NCBI RefSeq assembly: GCF_001625305.1
Contig: NW_017804109.1
Location: forward strand, 1,423,431 to 1,487,430
Length of the DNA: 64,000 nucleotides
From: Branchiostoma belcheri
Taxonomy: Eukaryota; Chordata; Leptocardii; Amphioxiformes; Branchiostomatidae
Reading direction: 5' to 3'
Shown here piece after piece: positions 38,501 through 52,200 of the stretch. The notes beneath the pieces are model-generated. The model was not told the DNA's origin, searched no databases, and saw only the letters and a list, made by a program, of their open reading frames with translations. How positions within the stretch are numbered: position 1 is the first letter of the stretch; each line of letters begins with the position of its first letter. A program made the translations under genes and the position numbers.

Positions 38501-41500
38501 CAATTGTGAACTGAAATGAACTTTGATAACTGCTAAAAGCAGCAAAGCTCAACTGGTAACATTGTAACCAACAAAGACGTCGAAACATGCACTTAACACA
38601 TGCACCAGATACAAGCTGGCACGTATTTGGGTAAGCCTGAATACACGTCAAGTCTAAGCAGTTAGGTAAGCTTAAAGAGTGTTCCCAACAGCTTCACATG
38701 TTTTTCCTTTCAAGTTTTCTGCCGTGTGTTTGTGTTCCCGACTGCCTGGAGCTTTCTGGGGCACCAAGGCCTAGGGAAAAAATGTTGTGTTTCAGTCCTG
38801 AAAAAAATTACTATTTAGTGTTGGTAGGTAGGGATTATCTTTTTTCTTTTAGACTTTGGCAATCTCTAGTTATCCAACTTATATGATACAGTTTAACAAA
38901 TTTAAAGGAGAACTGCCATTGCCAAGAGGACACTTTCATTTTCAATGTCAATGTTTGGAAATGGATTGTACAATGATTTACCACTCAGGTGTCTGATCAT
39001 AGAGCTAAAAAAGGTCGATCAGGTCGAAAAATTTATTGCATGGGTCCACACAAAAAAAGGCTAGGGTTGGCAGTTAGTTGGGAAAAAGGAAACACAATGT
39101 TTTTTTCCTCGGCCAACGAGGTCTGGTGTTTCCACATGTTCTGTCTGCTGTTTGAGTTTCTCTGGTTCGAGCAAGTTTGCTGAACAGCTTAGTAAGTCTT
39201 TCTCACCGGGAGAAATGTCGTTTCCTGACCGTAGGAAGCTGGTAACAGGGAGGCTGTGCTCTTTTGGCAGTCCACACTTTTATGGACCTTCTGTAAACTC
39301 TACCCACCTGAAAAGTGTTCTAACATGCAGTGTAGAAAAGATTCACTAAGCTTTAACTTCCAACACGAACTAACAAAGTACTAGTATTGGAACTTACCCC
39401 AAATTTTCAAAGTTGTTAGTGTTAGTGTTGATGTTGGAAGTTAAAGCTTAGTCTTTATTTTATAATGACTTGTACCAACATAGATGAACTTTAATTCGGT
39501 TTGTACACCTGGCACTTGTAACAGCAAAAGGAAGATGAAGAATAATAATTACGATAACTTTCATAGCTATACATAGCCTTCACATGGGTTTTCTGATTTG
39601 TTGGACTTTCAGTCAGTTGAATTTGGAAAATTGTGTATGACTTCTGTGACTTGGTAACCCAAGTCTGGTTCTTGTCTCTTACTGCGCAAAGTCCTTGAAC
39701 GTTGAAAGTTTCCAGAATAACTGCCTGCTTACTTTAAGTTTTAAAAGCGTCGCAGTAATAGTTTATTGGCACTGATGAATGCTGCCTAATCGTTTCCAAG
39801 TTTTTCCCCAGTGCAGACATGTACATTACAGCTGTGTGTATGGGAAACTGTGACCAGGGAAAGTTTCAATTTGGAGGTTGGCCAGAGGTTAGAAATGAGA
39901 GCCAAAATTCTGCAAATCAAAGGTTTCTAGATTTCAAACATTGTATATCATCGTTAATTTGTTTGGAACTTTGCACATAACTGTTTGACTTTGAGGCGTT
40001 CATGGTCATGAGAGAAGAGGTCAGGGTCAGACAAATATAAGAGTGTGATAAGATAGTAATTACATGATGGAAGTCCCAACAAACCCTTCAACATCGAGAC
40101 ATGATAAATCGATAAACACATGTCTTTGTACATCGACACATGTATGGTATTACAAAAAAGCATATAACAAAATGTTACTTTTATTTTCACCCCCACACTC
40201 CTTTTCCCTTCTAGTACTGCAAAATAGAAATACTATTACTACAAAAGACAATCCATCTACAGTACAATTTCCTAGGATAGCTTGTATCCCTGTCTACCAT
40301 TAATTGGGTGCCTTCTGCTCCAACTGGCTGCTAACACTGACAAGTGTGTACCCTGGTTGCCAGCTGGATTGAGGCCAGGGCACGGCATGCCAGGCATACA
40401 TGCTCCCCTGCCAGACTGTGGGCAAGCGGCCAGGAATGCTCCACAACACTGTAGGGATATCCTCTGTCTGGTGGTACAGGGATTCCCCATACAAACTCGC
40501 GGTTTAGATTTATTTTCTTGGCTCGTTCGTGGATTTGAATAATCTCCAAGCAGATCCTACGGTGGCAAGGTAGTGTCCAATAGGCCAGGCCAATAATGTA
40601 AATGTTAGCCGTAATGATAATATGTATTTCTTATGTCTGTATGTTTTAATATCTGGGAAGATTAGCTGCTTACAAAATTAATGTTGTAATGTCAGCTAAT
40701 GGACATAATAAAGTATCCAGTAGTATCAAGCTGCCACTGACTTGCCACCGTGGGATCTGCTTGGAGATTAGATTTTAAAACGATGATGCTCAACCAGAGT
40801 ATCCATTTGTTTACCTTTGTACACACAGTTTAAGGTAGTGAATATAGTCAAGTTGAAGTCTTTCTCCCAGCCTTATGTTATAAAATGTTTACCTCAGAAC
40901 AGTCAGGAACCAGGGAAGTAACTTGGCATGGCCTCAGCAGCCTATTTATTATCTCTGTCTCTTGAGAAAAGAGTTTTTAAGTGGCTTCAGGTCAAATGTC
41001 AAAACAAATTAGAATTTTAGAGGCTCAGTGTTCAACTGTTTGTGTGACAGATAGGAGATTTATTGCGTTTTAATTGCTTATGTTTGATAGATCATTTAAT
41101 AGGTCTGTTGGGTGAAAGAACAGGATTTAATGGTATTTCATGAGTTTTTATTTAGGTTATAATGAGAGGAATTATAAGTTTCAATATTCTACTGTCATTC
41201 TAAAGAGTTGTATGAGCCGAAATTGAGGTCATGTGAAATTTCAACGACCTTGAAAGTTCTAAAGCCTTTCCCATAAGTACTAATACTTACCCTTTTCTTT
41301 GGAAGGCTAAAAAAGGAAAACTACCGCCTTTTTAAGACCCGAAGGAAAGTGCTTCTTCCTGCCGTCCTGTGTACAGGACTGCTAAGCTTGTTTCACAGAT
41401 GCTTAATTCTTCAAGAAGGTCAAGTGCACAGTCACCCTGCGACCTTGTACTTCCTGCTCTATGACCCCCACCTACAGCAGAGAGGTCACCGTGCCCCCCT

Positions 41501-44500
41501 CCCCACTTTGTTGGCTCAAGGATGGAACATGGAAATTATAATCTCTCCGTTTCAGCTCAGTGAAAAGCTAATTTTCCGCTGGATGTGGGAAAAAGGATAA
41601 TTTTGTACAGGAGAAATTCCATTTTCTCCTCTGGCCTTAACCTAAATAGTGCACCAAGGATAGGGGAGGCTATTTTAAGGTTTATTGTTGTGTGCTTGTG
41701 TGCATCCGTGAAGGTCAATAACTTGTACTGCACACTTTGTGAAGGCTTGCTTTTTGAACATTCGTAACATGAGCAAAAATATGAAAGAATGGTTTCCTTT
41801 TTTACTAAGGATTAAGGGACAGATTTAGCTGTGTTGATGTCTTTCATCTAGCCTCCATAGCATACCAAAAACTGGGGGTTTTGGGGGTCTTCAGGGTCTT
41901 TGGGAGCTTTTATGTGCTATTTCCTGATTGCATATAGACAACATACATTGTAGCCGGCCTGGTTGAATTACCCCCGTTTCTTTAGAACTGGGCTAATCAG
42001 AAAACAGCCGATGACCACCAAACCCCCAGTTCTATAAGCCTGCTATGGAGGCTACCGATTTCTACTCTTTCCAGCCGCCTCCTGAAGCTTGGTAGAGGCT
42101 AGCTCCCAGATAGGAAAACAGGATTGTGCTCCTAATCCTCAGTGCAAACTTGTAGCCACACAACTTTTGTTGCCTGTCTCACACCTCCACAGTAGCCACA
42201 GTGTGGCCGTGTTTGTGTCAGGAACACAGCTCATCGCCACATCAGGCTTGGAGACAAATATTGTGGCAAGTGCAGGGCGAGTGCTGGATCTGTTTTATAA
42301 CACAACAAGAGTTCAATTGTTCTCGATTGAAGTTCGGAAGTGATTTTCACTTGGATGTCCTTACGACTGTTGTTTCAGACAACGTTCAGAACAAGCCCAA
42401 CATGTGCTTTTTATTGAACCCCAACAGTACTCAATGCCTTTCTATCCTATCCCTGTACCTTGTCTCTCGATCTTTGCTACTCAATTTACATGTATGTGCT
42501 AAAGGTTTTAGTGCTGTTTTATGCTTTACAAAGTAACATTTTCAATACATTTCCTTATAAGACCTTTTAGATCATAATTTTCAGTAGTAGTGAAACAAAT
42601 TGTCTTGATTATTTGCAAAAACAAAAGGACTGAGGCTACACATGGAAGAAAACTAAACATATGAAACGGAAATGATCAATCATATACATAGAGGGTACAA
42701 CATTGTAACCGGACACCATCATATTGATCCTTGTTGCCTAGCAACTACTGGGGAAGCCCCTGATTGATCATCTGATTGGACAGTCCAGGAGTTCCCTTCA
42801 TTCCAGTTTTAATCCTCTTTATCAGTCAGGAATTCCTAGCCTCCACCAGACTCCTTTGCAGGCTGAATAAATAGTAAAAGTCGGCCCAAAAAGAATGTAG
42901 CTGGCCAGGGGAGTTGGCCGGCCATAGAGGGTCCAGTTTGCCTGCAACTCCCCTGGCCAGCTACAGTCTTTTTACTAAGATTTTAAGATGATTTCTACTA
43001 TTTATTCAGCCTGCTATAAGCCTGCTACAGAGGCTATGGAGACTATAGGAATTCCCTGGTGCCTATTTTGTGTAATGACCATGTCATCGGCAGGCCACTG
43101 GTGTTTACATAAGCATGTGGCTACCTCACACACCCCTCCATGTAAGGGCATTGTCTTGTTATCCTTGATGAACTGTTAATTGCTTCTTAACGATCTGCGT
43201 TAATCAGATTGAGAATAGCCCAACCCCCTCTCTAGGTAGCCTCTGTAGCAGGCTTATAGAACTGGGGGTTTGGTGGTCTTCGGCTAAAAAAAATGGAGGT
43301 AATTCAACCAGGCCGGCTATGTTGTCTATATCATATGCAATCAGAAAATAGCACATAAAAGCTGCCAAAGACCCCGAAGATAACCCCCCAGTTTTTGGCA
43401 TGCTATGGAGGCTACTCTCTAGGGAAGGAGGGGGATTTGTGTGGGTGTTTGTTTGTATAAAGTTGTCTGATGAAGTATCTGTGGTTTAGGGAGTCATTTA
43501 GGTCAATTATTTGTTTGTTTTGCAAATTGGTCGCGTTTGTTTTGCCGTTTGATGCTGGCAGGAGTGTCAACTGGTCTTGCGCAAGAATTGCTCCTAGCAT
43601 TAGCCTCCACCAGGCCTTCCTACGGGGGTACAGATCCTAGAATTCGGTAAAAAAAGGGAAATAGTTGGCCAGGAGAGTCAGTCTGCGAGACGGTTGATTT
43701 AAATTCCCCCTCTGAACTGCATCAAACCCCAAAGCGGCCAAACTCCCCTGGCAAGTATTCCCCCATATGTAGAATGTAGTATCACGTAAACTCTGATGTC
43801 ATTGTACCTTCCTTTTCATACATGTTGTTTGTATTTGCAATTAGCCCTAGGGCATGTATTTGCAATAAACTTTCTTATATAGCCAGCGTAGTTAGTTTGG
43901 TAGAGACTACATGTAGTCTAGCACTTCTTTTACATGTAGTCACAGATACGAGCATCTTAGAAGGAGTGCCTTTTGTTTATGTAGTTGGAGCCAGGATAAG
44001 AAGTCCAAAGAAGATTTTGCTGTCTCCCTTGTAGAAACAATGAGATTTGTTATACCAACTGTTTGTGTTGCCTTCTTAGATGTTTTGTGCTGTCGTAGCT
44101 TTCTTCCTTTGATGTCAAGGAGGTGGGAACAACTGTTGTGTTTCTCAAGAAAGTTGAGTGTCGATGGAACAGGTCTAAGAAGGGGGCCTGCATGGGGGGG
44201 GGTCTTGAATTTGGAAACCTCTCGATTACGCTTTACGGTAAATACCAAGTGGCTACAACGCATTACATAGAATTAAAACGGCCAATACACTCTACGGAAA
44301 ATGCACCAATATTACACTCTATGTTGAATTAGAGTGGTCCGTCTACGCTCTACGTAGAATTAAAACGACCGATTACACTCTACACAAAAGGGCATGCGGG
44401 CCCCCAAGAAAGTCGAGTGTCGCTGAAACAGGTCTAAGGAGTCTTGTGTTATTCGACCTTCACCGTCTCCTTCAAAACAAGTCCTCAAGTCTGTTCCCAG

Positions 44501-46180
44501 GAGATTAAAGTCTTTAAGTACCCAGTAAATCCTCTGAGGTGGACACACCGTTTATACAAGCGGACTTTTACGCTGGCACAATTTACAAGTTTATGCTCTT
44601 GACCTTGGAACAAGAAGGCAGGTTTAGCACTTCAGCTTTAAACTTAAACTTGATAGCTTTAAACAACTCTTACTGATAGGCGTGCAAAGGTTAGGCGTGG
44701 CAGGTTGTTCTGTGTAAGGCCTAGGAAAAAACATGTTGTGTCTCCTGTTTCAGTCGTGACAAAATTAGGGTTGGTAGGTTGGGATTTTCTTTTTCCTCCC
44801 TATCTTTTTTTTAGACTTTGGTGATCTCTAATAATACAACTTGTACAACACAGTTTAGTAAAACATGCATGAGGACACTTATACTTTCAATGTCAATGTT
44901 GGAAAACTGGTTGTAGAACGTTTCATCACTCAGGTGTCAGATCATGGAGTTAGAAAAGGTTGATCAACTCAAAAAATTTGTGTCCCTTGCAAGCTAGGGT
45001 CAGCAGTTTTTTCTAGGGTCGGTCTGGAAATAGGAAGCACAACTTATTTTCCAAGGCATAATATAACCAACCGATTTGCGGCATGCCTGCGAAGCTGGTG
45101 TGTTATGTGTAGGCTGGATATACCTGGTACTGATGCGAATGTCGAATGTTGAAACACTAACTTTGGAGAGAAGGTATGCTGGAGCTATGTCAGAACAAAC
45201 AGATTCCAAGGCGAGAAGCGATCGTTTAAGTTATTCCTGGTGGAGAAGGAACATTAACGCGAATGATGAAAATCGCTGTCTGCTATTCCTGGTGGAAAGG
45301 CAAACATAGGGAACTTCTGAAGTTGGGATTATGTTACTCTTCAAGATAGAGACAGCTTTGAGGAGCATTTCTTGTGCAAAGATGTGGAGTCAATCAATAG
45401 TTCTTACTTATAAAAGTGCCTTTCTGACAAGTCTCTAGTGTCACTGATGAAAGGTAGTGGATGCTACGTGAAATGTCTGACCATTTCCAAAATCATATCC
45501 AGTTGCTTGAGTAACTGTTTTTTGGCGTGAAGATATGGTGCAGTTAAAAACTAGCACTGTCAGAATCTTGAGATGTCTTGGTTTCCTTCCTTGTGGAGAG
45601 CTGTCACTTCACTTTCTTAGATTGAAGCAGACTTAGGCAAGGCTGTAGTCATCTGGAATATGAAGTCCTACATGCAATATTTCTAGCCTCTGTAGCAGGC
45701 TTATAGAACTGGGGGTTTGGTGGTCTTCTGCTGTTTTCTGATTAGCCCAGTTCTAAACGGGGGGTAATTCAACCAGGCCGGCTATGTTGTCTATATGCAA
45801 TCAGAAAATAGCACATAAAAGCTCCCAAAGACCCCGAAGACACCAAAACCCCGTATTTCCAGCCCTGCAGTTCATACTGCACAGCTGTTTTAGAAGTTAC
45901 AAGAGAAGACGTTTTGAACATGTGTGGGTCTGAAAGCGAGAGTAAATCTTGGCAGCACCCTACGGGGCACACCTGGCTGGTGGCTCGGCTGGCGGCCACA
46001 GCTTCTCACTGATGTCAGAATCACTTTCGCTTGTAAATCCTTACGCTTTTTCTGCAAGTCAGCAGATTTTTTCATGTGCGTGCATTCTGGTGTGTCAGTA
46101 TGCCAGGGTGGTGAAATTACATACCTTGAGCAAGAAATGGTCCAGGCATTTCTGCTAAAGGGGAAGGATTGAATCGTTTC

Positions 46181-46213
<33 letters not shown>

Positions 46214-49200
46214 CTAATTGATAAACAATATGATCTTTAAGATACTTTGAATGATGACCTGAGTGATGCAATGAATGAATGATCAAAAAGAAAGAAGCTT
46301 TCATTTGCAATCTGATGCCTGAAGAAAGTTAAAAACATTCAAGTTAAAGTCCTTGACACACCACGTGGTGCATAGGGCGGTGCCCATCTCCATTTCAGTA
46401 TCCCTTGGGCCACACAATTGTGCCATCACTACAGCAGGGAGCTAGTCCGCTGGTATATTACAATGGAATGCACAAATAAAGTAAAAAGGAAGTAAAAGAA
46501 ATGTCAGTCTTTGGATCTAATGTTTCTATGTACAATTCCTAAGTCTGAAGTTTAAAGTCTTTCTCCTTGTGTCTTTACAGGATCTCGTCTCTCTTTTTGG
46601 AACATGTATGAACAAATTTACATAGTTTTACATTTACATCGTAGTGCTTACAACTGTGTAAGTTTTGAGTCTAAGTCCACCTCTGTATGTTTCTACAGAA
46701 AGGAGTTCTGAGAACGCCTGAGCAGGATTACTTCATCGAGCCGCTCCACCCCGAGATGGCCAGGAGGAAAAACTTCACTACCCTGGGGAGCGGCCCGCAC
46801 ACCCAGGGGAGCGTTCCCCACCCCCACGTCCTGTACAAGCGCTCTGCCTCCCGACCCCCCAAAGCCAGCAAGCTCCACCGGCACCAACGCAGGGGACACA
46901 GGCAGCACTACTGCGGAAGGAAAAAGAAATGTAAGACTCCAATAAATAATGGCTGATTTACATGGGAAAGTATCATTTGGCCTACGTCGAATGCCTAGGG
47001 GCGCTTATTGTTTGACAGATTCGTTTAACAAGCCTGCCACCGAATTGTGGCACCACGTCTTTTGACGAAGGACAAATTATATTTTTTGCCCCATGTAAAT
47101 CAGCCCTAAGTTTATTCTTACACAAACACATTCATATATGACATCCAACTCTGCCCTGCCACTTTCTACATAATGTATCCAACAACACACTGCAGGAGAC
47201 ATTGTAAGCACTACTGCGGAAGAAAAAAGAAATGTAAGGCTCAAAATTCATAAGTTTATTCTTACTTCAAAACATTCATATATGTATGATGACCAGCCCT
47301 TCCAACTCTGCACTTCCACTTCCTACATAATGTAGTCTAGTAATCCAAAACCACGGGTTGCAAATAGGTTTTGGAAGCAAAAAAAGGTTTGGGAAAGGTG
47401 TGGAGTTCATTTCTGCCTGGTGGAGCCTTATGATTTGGAAGTGGCGTCACTTAACGATTTCACCTGACCCGTTTTAGCCCCAGATTACACTTGACTCAGT
47501 CAGAACCTGTCTGAAGCTGTACTGAACAAGCCACGTTCTGTCTGGTTTTCACTCCGCTATTATTATGCAAAATATTATGAAGACGTGCGGGTTAAAAAGG
47601 CCAGCTTTGCTGTAAAGGAAGCCTTTCTTTGCCAGCTTTTCTTTTCTCCCGACAAAGGAAAGGTGTTCATACCCATGAAGTGTGGCAAGAGAGACTGGTT
47701 TAGGCCACTCCAAGTTAAGTTGTTGGTTCGCAGATAAGAAAAAAATAATGCTGAACAGATTCTGAGGGTAAAGTCTGAACAGTGGTATGTCACACACAGT
47801 TTCAGGGAGATAGAGTCATATTCCATTGTTTCAAGTAGTGATTACAAATTACACAAAATTTCTGCCAACTCGGATTACTGAGCTGATTACGGACAATTGC
47901 GCATTACGGCTAATGTACTGATTACAAATTTCTTTGATTTTGGATGGCTGCCTGCAGATTACGAACAAGATAAAAATGCCCGATTATGCCTTACTAAAAA
48001 CGGCATACAGGCCCTCTGTCAATGCAGACTTTTATATTCTTATCTTAAGTTTCATAGACCCAGAAAATGATTTTCTATAGCCATAGCATGAAGTCATAGC
48101 CACTTCTCAGCAGGAAGCCGGTATATGTAGACATAGCATCACTGAGGTTACGGCGAACACCATTGTCCCATTGTTCACACTAACACAGGTAAGTCCTTAC
48201 CTGATCAGCCGTGACTAATCGTCCATACACACCTTTCCACTCCGCGCACCAGAACAATACCTGTCTCCCATACGCCTCGAAAAACACAGTCTCGCCGTTG
48301 ACTTACGGGTCGATTGGTATCGGAAGAAGTTTCTTCCAGTGAATAACGACGCCATTGTTCGTCGAGAAAGTGACAGAAAGACGTATATCTCACCAGGTCA
48401 AAAGTACAGTAATTATCGGATCTGTTTTTGACAGTTTGTTTTTTTGTGAGCACCTCTGGTTGTAAATGTAATGATATTTTAATCCTGCTATATATTATCC
48501 TGCACTGTTGATACATAATATTATAACACTCACTGAAAGCAGGTAATATGTTTAACCACTGGAAACAACCTTGCACTATGAATTATAGCCTTGCTGGTCT
48601 CCTGTCTTTGGCCAACTTGCCCTACACTTGTTGGGACAAATTTTTGACTGAATGAAAAACTAAAGAAAAAAAAGAATCTCGTAATTTATCTTACAATATT
48701 GTTGCATGTAGTGTTTCAGAAACGTGCATATAATTGCAGATAAAAACAACATGTATGAAAAAGAAAATACAACTAGAAAGGCCGACATTTGCTTTGGAGC
48801 AAATACAGCGATGGCTTCACCACATTTTACGACATGGCAGGGAAAGAATGAGAAACACAGGGAAAACAATGCTTTACATTGATATAACTATAATATGAAG
48901 TAAAATACAACTAAAACAACAGTTGGATAGCTATTCCCTACTTTATTGGTTAGGATTTTTAATTGCATAATGCAAACTGTTGATTTTCAAAATAAAAAAA
49001 AAAACGTCCATGCCCGGCATTCCAATGCTGGAGCAGGAAAGCTTGAAATACCTACCAAAACACTTGAATAAAGACATACTGTCAGTATGGAAATGCTCTG
49101 TGCAGGTGTTAATCAAGTTAAATCCCAACAGCCAATCAGCAAGAAATGCTCTGTGCAGGTGGAAATGCTCTGTGCGGGTGTTAATCAAGTTAAATCCCAA

Positions 49201-52200
49201 CAGCCAATCAGCAAGAAGTATAGAGGAAAGCTGCATGCCTATTGGTTGATGCCCTGCATTCCATTGTGATGACTCATGCCCAAACGTGGTAAACAAGGCA
49301 AACTAACACAGTAATACATTTGCTATAACACAGCCAAAAAACTCAAATAAACCATTCTAAAAGCCTGTATCACAATAATTTAAAAAACACCTAGGGGTAT
49401 TTGCCCACTGTACCTCCATACCAAATTTCAGGACCTAAGGCCCTAAAATGAAGAAGCTGAATCCATTTAAAAAATGGCAGGAGAAGGAGAAGAAGGAGAA
49501 GAAGGAGAAGAAACATCAGAAAAAGCAATATGGTTTCACCACACCACTTCGTGGTGTGGTGAACCCATAAAAAGCAATATGGTTTCACCACTTTGTGGTG
49601 AACCCATAACAATATGAGAGACTATGTGCAACGTTATACTTACTACATTCTACAACATACATGTACATGGTACTAGTTTTGTTGGGTTTGACTTCTTCTT
49701 TTGAGACAGTGAGAGACGAATTTACCCACTTCTTCATATATGCCTGGCAGTGAGCACATACAGTGCCACTCTCTGTTGCAATGTATGTGTAACCCACTGG
49801 AAACAAGCTTGTACGTATACTATTCTGTCCTTGGCCAACTTGCCTTGCACTTTTTGGGACAAATTTTTGACTGAATGAAATAAAAAGAATCCAAAAATTG
49901 ATATTTTTGCAAGTAGTGTTTCTGAATACATGTATGTGTGCATATATGCCTGGCAGTGTGCACATACAGTAAGCCCTCTCTGTTGCAAAAGTCAAGACCT
50001 GGGTAAATACGGCACTCGAGGGCCCCACACTGCGATCAAGTGCAGGGCAAACACTGTAAATAGGCCACTCGAGAAGGTTGCCCCACATAAGCAACACCAG
50101 AACGGTCACTGTTACACCAAAGCTAAGACGTTCTTGTTCTTGAGCGCAGTCTCCTTGGCTTGTAGTGCTCGTACCTAAGACGTACACTCACTCACTCACT
50201 ATCCGTGTTTAGATTATACTGCTATTATATTATAAGACGTAATCCTTAAGAAACTGTTGAGAGTTAACCCTTGTCCTGCTGGCATTTTTTTTATACAATA
50301 ATATATTCAAATAATTTGATGTGTAAACCAAGTCATAGACCCTTGACTTTTTTGCCCTGCGGTGGCATAGTTACTTCCGCATTCGTTGCATTTTGCTGCG
50401 GTGTGAAGCGTTGCACGAGAAATACCCCCAATCGTGCATATACAGGGCGCTATATAGATGGTACTGTATGTGAGACTCGTATATATCTAGGATCTGCAGG
50501 ACAAGGGTTTAAGAAGCCTAGATGGTTGTCTGGTCTATAGTTAGGCTCAAGGTTCACACAGGCACAAGTTTGCTCAGCTGTGACACAGTTTTCGTCCCAA
50601 ACGCGTTTAATCACCGATTACGTAGCATAGTTCACCCATTTTCATGTTTCCCTCGGGACCATATAGATCCTTATCTGTGTTGCTAAGACATTGTGGCGAC
50701 TTAAAACTGTTACAATACACGTCTGAATTGACACAGGTGTGGCACACTTTCCTTTGCTACCTTCCTCCTCCCCAGATATGTACTCATATGACCATTAATC
50801 ATACCGAGTTGTTACGTAGCATTTTTCTTCCCGAAGTCTCTCCACGAAAAGACAAGATTGTTAAAGTGTCAAAGTTGTTGCAACATTGTGGCAAGTGAAA
50901 AATGATACATGCCTACATTGACACAGGTGTGACACACTTTCCCTTCGAATGCTGACAGTATTTTCCTGTCTATGGACTCAGTGAAAAGACCAGGTTATTA
51001 TGTGGCAACTTGGCTGTAACAAGTTTGCTACGACTTTAGTAGCAGATAATGACGAGTTAAAAGTGACACAATCCTTGATTGACACAGGTGTGACACTTTC
51101 CTTATCTGCCCAGACGTGGTCAACCAACAATTAAGTCTGGCATTTTCCTTAGGATCTCTCCTTGACATTATAATGAAGAGCAAATGGTGTTATCTAGCTC
51201 GCCACACATTGCTACAAACTGGCGATGTAGCTGTGCTACAGGGCACGTCTGCCATTGATACAGGTGCATCTGTAGAACCTTTGCCACATGGCACTGGTGT
51301 ATCAATTCTTGTCCCTTTTCTTAAACATTGATGAAGAGCAGTCTTATCTAGTGTTCAACAAATCGCTACAAACATTGTGACAAGTTGTTTGTAACTGTGC
51401 TACATTGCACGTCCACCATTGACACATCTGTAGGTGTAACCTTGGATGTTCCTTTTGTCAATGTTTTCTTTCTCTCTATGCCACATTGTTATCTTAAACT
51501 TGTAACAAATTGCTACAAACATTGTGACAACTTACTTTGCTACAGTGCACGTCCACCAATGACATAGTTGCATCTCTACAACCTTGGCTGCCCATATACT
51601 TCAAACGTTGTCTTTTGCTCAATGTCATGTTGCCACCACACTGCCACAGTAACCTTAGTTGTTAAAAATCGCTACAGCAGTGTGACAGCTTCTCTGTGCC
51701 ACAGCGCACGTTTGCCATTGACACAGGTGTATCAGGGCGACCTTGAATGTCCGTCTTGTCCCCACAGCACCTCCTAAAAGCGCCACATGACGTAAACTAC
51801 GTGTTATGAGTGTCAATATCCCCAGTTTGTAGCGGAGTCTGGTCTTGTAGCGAAGGCAATAAAACAGGTCAAACTGTAAACAGAGTTTCGTGTTGCTTCC
51901 GTCTGAGACGGCCCATCTGGTGCGTGGGGTTGACTTCAACACGCGTCTGGCCTGAAGTCGCATCGCAAAAGACAACTTCAGGCCACTCTAATTTATTTCC
52001 CTAGTTCTCAAACATTTTAACCTTTTTCCTGCTGCCTAACCCCATAACCAATACGGAAGTATTAGCTGAATGCCCCCAGTACATGCAGGTACTGAGCAAA
52101 ATTTCAAAGCTGTCTTAACACCCTATTCTAGAGACCACAGCACTTAAGTTGTGATTTTACAGCTGCGGGTGGCTCTTGTTGATTTACATGTTTGTGCCTT

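Noticed and set aside
49585..50187. Longest open frame in the window (200 codons, - strand)
   Set aside because: It runs through duplicated intron DNA (two ATATGCCTGGCAGTG units and a dispersed repeat), shows no domain and has no gene signals. Chance openness is enough.
50685..51780. Regularly spaced repeats as a CRISPR-like array
   Set aside because: Units are long, diverged and contiguous, without identical short repeats separated by unique spacers, in a clearly eukaryotic locus.
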